Below are positions 62,694 to 64,000 of a DNA stretch of 64,000 nt, piece after piece. This DNA is from Paramyrothecium sp. XJ0827 (lineage: Eukaryota > Ascomycota > Sordariomycetes > Hypocreales > Stachybotryaceae): the NCBI GenBank assembly GCA_020881915.1, contig JAJFPB010000005.1, forward strand, positions 1,860,001 through 1,924,000, read 5' to 3'. The translations under genes were made by a program, and so were the position numbers. Within the stretch, counting starts at the first letter, position 1. Every line of letters starts with the position of its first letter. The notes below the pieces were generated by a model. It saw nothing but the letters and a program-made list of their open reading frames with translations, had not been told where the DNA came from and did no database searches.

Positions 62694-63204
62694 GGTAACG
62701 ATTCTTTTTCTCGTGCGTAATCAATATAAAGTGCTCAGTCATTCATCATGGCCGCGGTGCAGCGTTGCGCAAACATGCGGGCATGCGATCTGGTAGAGTT
62801 CGAGGAAAAAAAAAAAAAAGGAATGCCGCGAACAGTCAGAATCGACGGGTGACACTCCACCTTGAGCGAAGATTACCCGTGATGCAGGCCGATAAGGCTA
62901 TGTCTGATCTGGACTAGCGTTGCACTAAGCCACTTCGAGGCTACAACAATGGCTCTTGGTTTGCGACTCAACTACGAAATTTCAACTCCTGGCTTCACGC
63001 ATCCTCCTCACCACCTCCTCACACACCCTTGATGACCGCCGGCACGACCTGAAATCGACCCGAGACCTGGCTCTAGGGCCCTCTCGCCGCTTTATCTTGC
63101 TCTGAACACTCCTTTTGCTCCGACGGCGCGCTTGGTGCACGCGCTTTCTGATGCCTGTAGCCACGACCCCCTCTGACTCTCCTCGTCCATCCACGCTCGC
63201 CAAG
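62694..63204. other. Divergent promoter, bdp1 and bre1
   Basis: 511 nt between the two start codons, with a run of 14 A at 62806-62819, a possible nucleosome-excluding tract. Nothing else identified. Confidence 0.55.
62806..62819. repeat. Poly(dA) tract of 14 A
   Basis: Fourteen consecutive A midway between the divergent bdp1 and bre1 starts; poly(dA:dT) tracts commonly keep fungal promoters open. Confidence 0.85.
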
Positions 63205-64000
63205 ATGGAGGACAGGAAGAGACCTGCCATTGGCAGTACCGATGACTTGGCTCCTCCTAGCAAGAGAGTGGCAATTAATGGGTCCAAAGTCAAAGACGAC
63301 GCTCTTGAGATGAAGGAGGAGACCTGGATCGACGTGAGTAACACACGATGCCCTCCCCTGCCCCCTCTCCAGAGCCCGAACGCGCAACACGTCAAGACCC
63401 TTCGTGTACCACATCCTCCTTTCCCGGCCCTTTTCATACGCATTTGTCTCATGCAGCCTCGATGGACATCGTTGCTGGACGATAGTGCTCACCATGCCAG
63501 TGATGGTACTCGTTGCGCTGCAACAGCGATCAACGGCGTCTCAGAAACCCGCTGAACCTACCCACATTCTGTATTACACGCTTCGCACACAACCTCATCA
63601 CTTGTACACAACATTGCGGTCTCGTTCGAGTTGAATAAAGTGCTGACTCGGGGCTTTCAGGCATATACCAAGGGAGCTATATATCGACAGATGCAAGAAT
63701 ACAGCCGCAAGGCGCAAACTGCGGAATCACGACTGGAAGAATTGCACAAACGTTCCGTACATCACGATGACCACTTACGGATTATTGATGCTTGGTGGCG
63801 GCAGGTGAGCGCATCTTTCACCGTATTCAGATGTAATCGTCCGGGCATAACTAACTCTATGTTAGATATTGGAAGAGCTGGAGCTTCTTGCCGAGTCGAT
63901 GGTCAAGGTGGATGCGAACGCTGCTGGTATGTTTCTTTCATGATCCTAGGGAATCTCTCACTGACATGAACATGACAGAACCACCTTATCTAAGCGGCGT
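63205..64000 (+). CDS. bre1: Bre1 E3 ubiquitin ligase, N-terminal part (cut by window edge)
   Basis: Four exons visible: 63205-63333, 63661-63804, 63866-63926 and 63979 to the edge. The spliced start reads [20 protein letters not shown], then [20 protein letters not shown], the conserved block [19 protein letters not shown], and [14 protein letters not shown]. This is the N terminus of fungal Bre1, the RING ligase that with Rad6 monoubiquitylates histone H2B. The coiled coils and C-terminal RING lie beyond the window. In-frame ATGs further upstream (63115, 63151) are less likely because MEDRKRP is the expected family start. The first intron is long (327 nt) for this window. Confidence 0.92.

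Overview
The window looks like nuclear chromosomal DNA of a filamentous ascomycete (Pezizomycotina, most likely Sordariomycetes). Genes carry short introns of about 50-270 nt with GT..AG borders and CTAAC/CTGAC-like branch sites. Codon use favours C at third positions, and the products read as typical filamentous-fungal housekeeping proteins. I see no prophage, IS element, CRISPR array, rRNA gene, secondary-metabolite cluster or intact transposon. I rebuilt exon structures by eye from splice signals and reading-frame continuity; every multi-exon model below sums to a whole number of codons except the last gene, which runs off the edge.

Left part (1-24.4 kb): mot1 (TBP-removing Swi2/Snf2 ATPase, minus), a 3.7 kb gene-free stretch, smc3 (cohesin, plus), mitochondrial ribosomal protein mL46 (minus), a RING+PHD protein of PHRF1 type (minus), a 3.2 kb gene-free stretch, ribosomal protein eL43 (minus) and a saccharopine-dehydrogenase-like oxidoreductase (minus).

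Middle part (25.6-36.7 kb): a DUF155 (RMD1/RMD8/Sif2-type) membrane protein (plus), an HMG-box protein resembling the Nhp10/Nht1 subunit of INO80 (minus), cct8 (chaperonin theta subunit, plus), and a 1,144-residue RING-H2/PH/vWA protein with the domain order of the Ste5/Far1 pheromone-MAPK scaffolds (minus). A 9 kb interval without any gene I can support follows.

Right part (45.6-64 kb): a Utp16-like U3 snoRNP protein (minus), a mitochondrial TPR-like protein of unknown role (plus), a (6-4)-photolyase/cryptochrome (minus), a 5.3 kb gene-free stretch, a four-span membrane protein with a Ser-rich tail (plus), rad23 (plus), bdp1 of TFIIIB (minus) and the 5' end of bre1 (plus, cut by the window edge).

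The genes do not form an operon-like or metabolic cluster. Several act in chromatin, transcription and genome maintenance (mot1, smc3, PHRF1-like, INO80 subunit, photolyase, rad23, bdp1, bre1), but this is probably the ordinary mix of a core chromosome arm. The observations most worth a second look are the Ste5/Far1-type scaffold with a degraded metal site, a recurring intergenic TACCT(T/A)AGGTA motif, a Tbf1-box/Cbf1-box pair in front of eL43, several coding microexons, and an Ala in the nucleotide-binding GDGTN motif of CCT8.
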